This document shows, piece by piece, positions 5,253 through 6,334 of a DNA stretch of 6,334 bases. How positions within the stretch are numbered: the first letter of the stretch is position 1; each line of letters starts with the position of its first letter. Below the pieces are notes generated by a model. The model ran no database searches and was not told where the DNA came from. It saw only the letters and a program-made list of their open reading frames with translations. Both the position numbers and the translations under genes were made by a program. This stretch comes from Candidatus Methanoperedentaceae archaeon. Lineage in GTDB: Archaea > Halobacteriota > Methanosarcinia > Methanosarcinales > Methanoperedenaceae. The stretch covers positions 28,918 through 35,251 of the forward strand of contig DUGO01000105.1 in the NCBI GenBank assembly GCA_013331375.1, given 5' to 3'.

Positions 5253-6329
5253 TCACTCGAAAAAGTCGTTTATGGTATCGATGACCTCACTTACCTGATC
5301 ATCGCTTAGAAGTGGGTATATCGGGAGCGACAGGATCTCGTCGCATATTTTTTCGGTCACGGGAAGTCGTGAATCTTCGAAGATTGGCTGCCTGTGCACG
5401 GGAACCGGATAGTGTATGCCGGTCTCTATGTCGTTCCTGTGAAGGTGCTCCTTCAGCTCATCCCGTTTGCCGGTCCTGATGACATACAGATGGTACACAT
5501 GCTTCCTGCGGTCTCCCGCCTGCGGCTTTATGACTTTGTCTGTAAGCGATTCATTATACATTTCCGCTATATTTCTCCTTTTCTGCGACCACTGCTCAAT
5601 ATATTTAAGCTGGCAGCGCCCGAGCGCGGCGGATAGCTCGGACATCCTGAAATTATAACCAAGAATCGTGCTTATGTATTTTCCTTCCTTTGTACCGTAA
5701 TCCCTGCCGTGGTCGCGCAGCATCTTCATGGTGTTGCAAAGCTTCTTATCCGAAGTTACAGCCATTCCGCCATCGCCAGCCACGGTCATATTCTTTGAAG
5801 GGAAGAATGAAAAACATCCCGCTTCTCCAAAAGAACCGGCTTTTTTACCATCATACTCTGCGCCATGCGCCTGGCAGCAGTCTTCGACAAGCGCAAAACC
5901 GAATTTCTCTTTAAGCTGCAAAAGTTTTGCCATGTCGCACATCTCACCATAAAGATGAACGCAGATGACTGCTTTTGTCCTGGACGTTATTTTGCTTTTC
6001 ACATCGTTTACGTCCATTAAATAGTCATCGCCGATGTCGACAAAAACAGGCTTCGCCCCTACCATAAGTATGGGTGTTGCGGAGGCTACAAAAGTGTGGG
6101 AAGGTACTATGACTTCGTCGCCTTTTCCTATATACAATGCTTTTAATGCCATGAAAATGGCCGATGTCCCGCTGTTGGCTGAAACCCCGTATCCTGCACC
6201 GCAGTACCGTGAAAACTTCGCCTCAAACGCCGCCACATTGGGACCTTTGATAAATCTTCCGCTATCCAGTATCTCCAGAACCTTCTCTTTCATTTCCTGT
6301 GTAATTGTCGGCACCGACAATTGTATCAT
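5253..6329 (-). CDS. DegT/DnrJ/EryC1/StrS-family sugar aminotransferase
   Basis: This 358-residue protein is a PLP-dependent aminotransferase that converts nucleotide-linked keto-sugars to amino-sugars, normally with glutamate as donor. Key features in order: SGRFIKGPNVAAFEAKFS (23-40), the phosphate-binding SGTSA (53-57), EVIVPSHTFVASA (72-84), HLYG (125-128), VEDCCQAHGA (148-157, with the Asp and Gln that hold the PLP ring), SFFPSKNMTVAGDGG (174-188, Lys179 forming the Schiff base), GYNFRMSELSAALG (224-237) and HYPVPVHRQP (306-315). Length and motifs are normal and it looks intact. The ATG at 6329 is 5 nt from the window edge; the MIxLSxP-like start fits the family, although an upstream extension or ribosome binding site cannot be examined. 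It is followed by asnB after 3 nt. It probably supplies an amino-sugar to the glycan built by this locus; the exact sugar is not readable. Confidence 0.94.
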   Translation of the reverse strand: MIQLSVPTITQEMKEKVLEILDSGRFIKGPNVAAFEAKFSRYCGAGYGVSANSGTSAIFMALKALYIGKGDEVIVPSHTFVASATPILMVGAKPVFVDIGDDYLMDVNDVKSKITSRTKAVICVHLYGEMCDMAKLLQLKEKFGFALVEDCCQAHGAEYDGKKAGSFGEAGCFSFFPSKNMTVAGDGGMAVTSDKKLCNTMKMLRDHGRDYGTKEGKYISTILGYNFRMSELSAALGRCQLKYIEQWSQKRRNIAEMYNESLTDKVIKPQAGDRRKHVYHLYVIRTGKRDELKEHLHRNDIETGIHYPVPVHRQPIFEDSRLPVTEKICDEILSLPIYPLLSDDQVSEVIDTINDFFE

Positions 6330-6334
6330 AATTT

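Overview
All credible genes in this window lie on the minus strand. Read in the direction of transcription (right to left) they are: a DegT-family sugar aminotransferase, a full-length AsnB-type glutamine amidotransferase, a HEPN/MNT toxin-antitoxin pair that is broken by frameshifts, a hexapeptide-repeat (LbH) acyltransferase, a complete MntA-HepT (type VII) toxin-antitoxin pair, a 5'-truncated second copy of the acyltransferase, a DPM1-like family 2 glycosyltransferase, and the first 22 codons of a second AsnB-type protein cut off by the window edge.

The aminotransferase, amidotransferases, acyltransferase and glycosyltransferase form a typical surface-polysaccharide or glycan biosynthesis locus: amino-sugar formation, amidation, O/N-acylation and glycosyl transfer. 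Gaps of 3 nt (DegT to AsnB) and 1 nt (glycosyltransferase to second AsnB) suggest translational coupling. The amino-sugar and amidation pathway is inferred from families; the final glycan cannot be read from the sequence.

The middle third (about 1080-3350) is different. Two HEPN/MNT modules of different families and opposite gene order each sit directly in front of, and overlap in the +1 frame, an acyltransferase sequence. The downstream acyltransferase copy keeps only its last ~52 codons and is highly similar to the 3' end of the upstream copy. This looks like toxin-antitoxin traffic plus partial duplication inside a glycan operon. In the first module, the true C-terminal helix of the HEPN protein and the true N-terminal helix of the MNT protein are both still readable, but in the wrong frames. 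One missing base in each gene explains this, so the module is either decaying or carries sequencing errors.

The organism is probably an archaeon, perhaps a methanogen-like or ANME-like euryarchaeon. Reasons are the dense HEPN/MNT pairs, a BRE/TATA-like A+T-rich promoter ahead of the glycosyltransferase, and Shine-Dalgarno motifs such as GTGAT and AGGAG. This is an inference; a bacterium is not excluded. No tRNA, rRNA, CRISPR array, transposase or clear terminator was seen. The only notable gene-free stretches are 874-1078 and 2102-2173, both under 300 bases.
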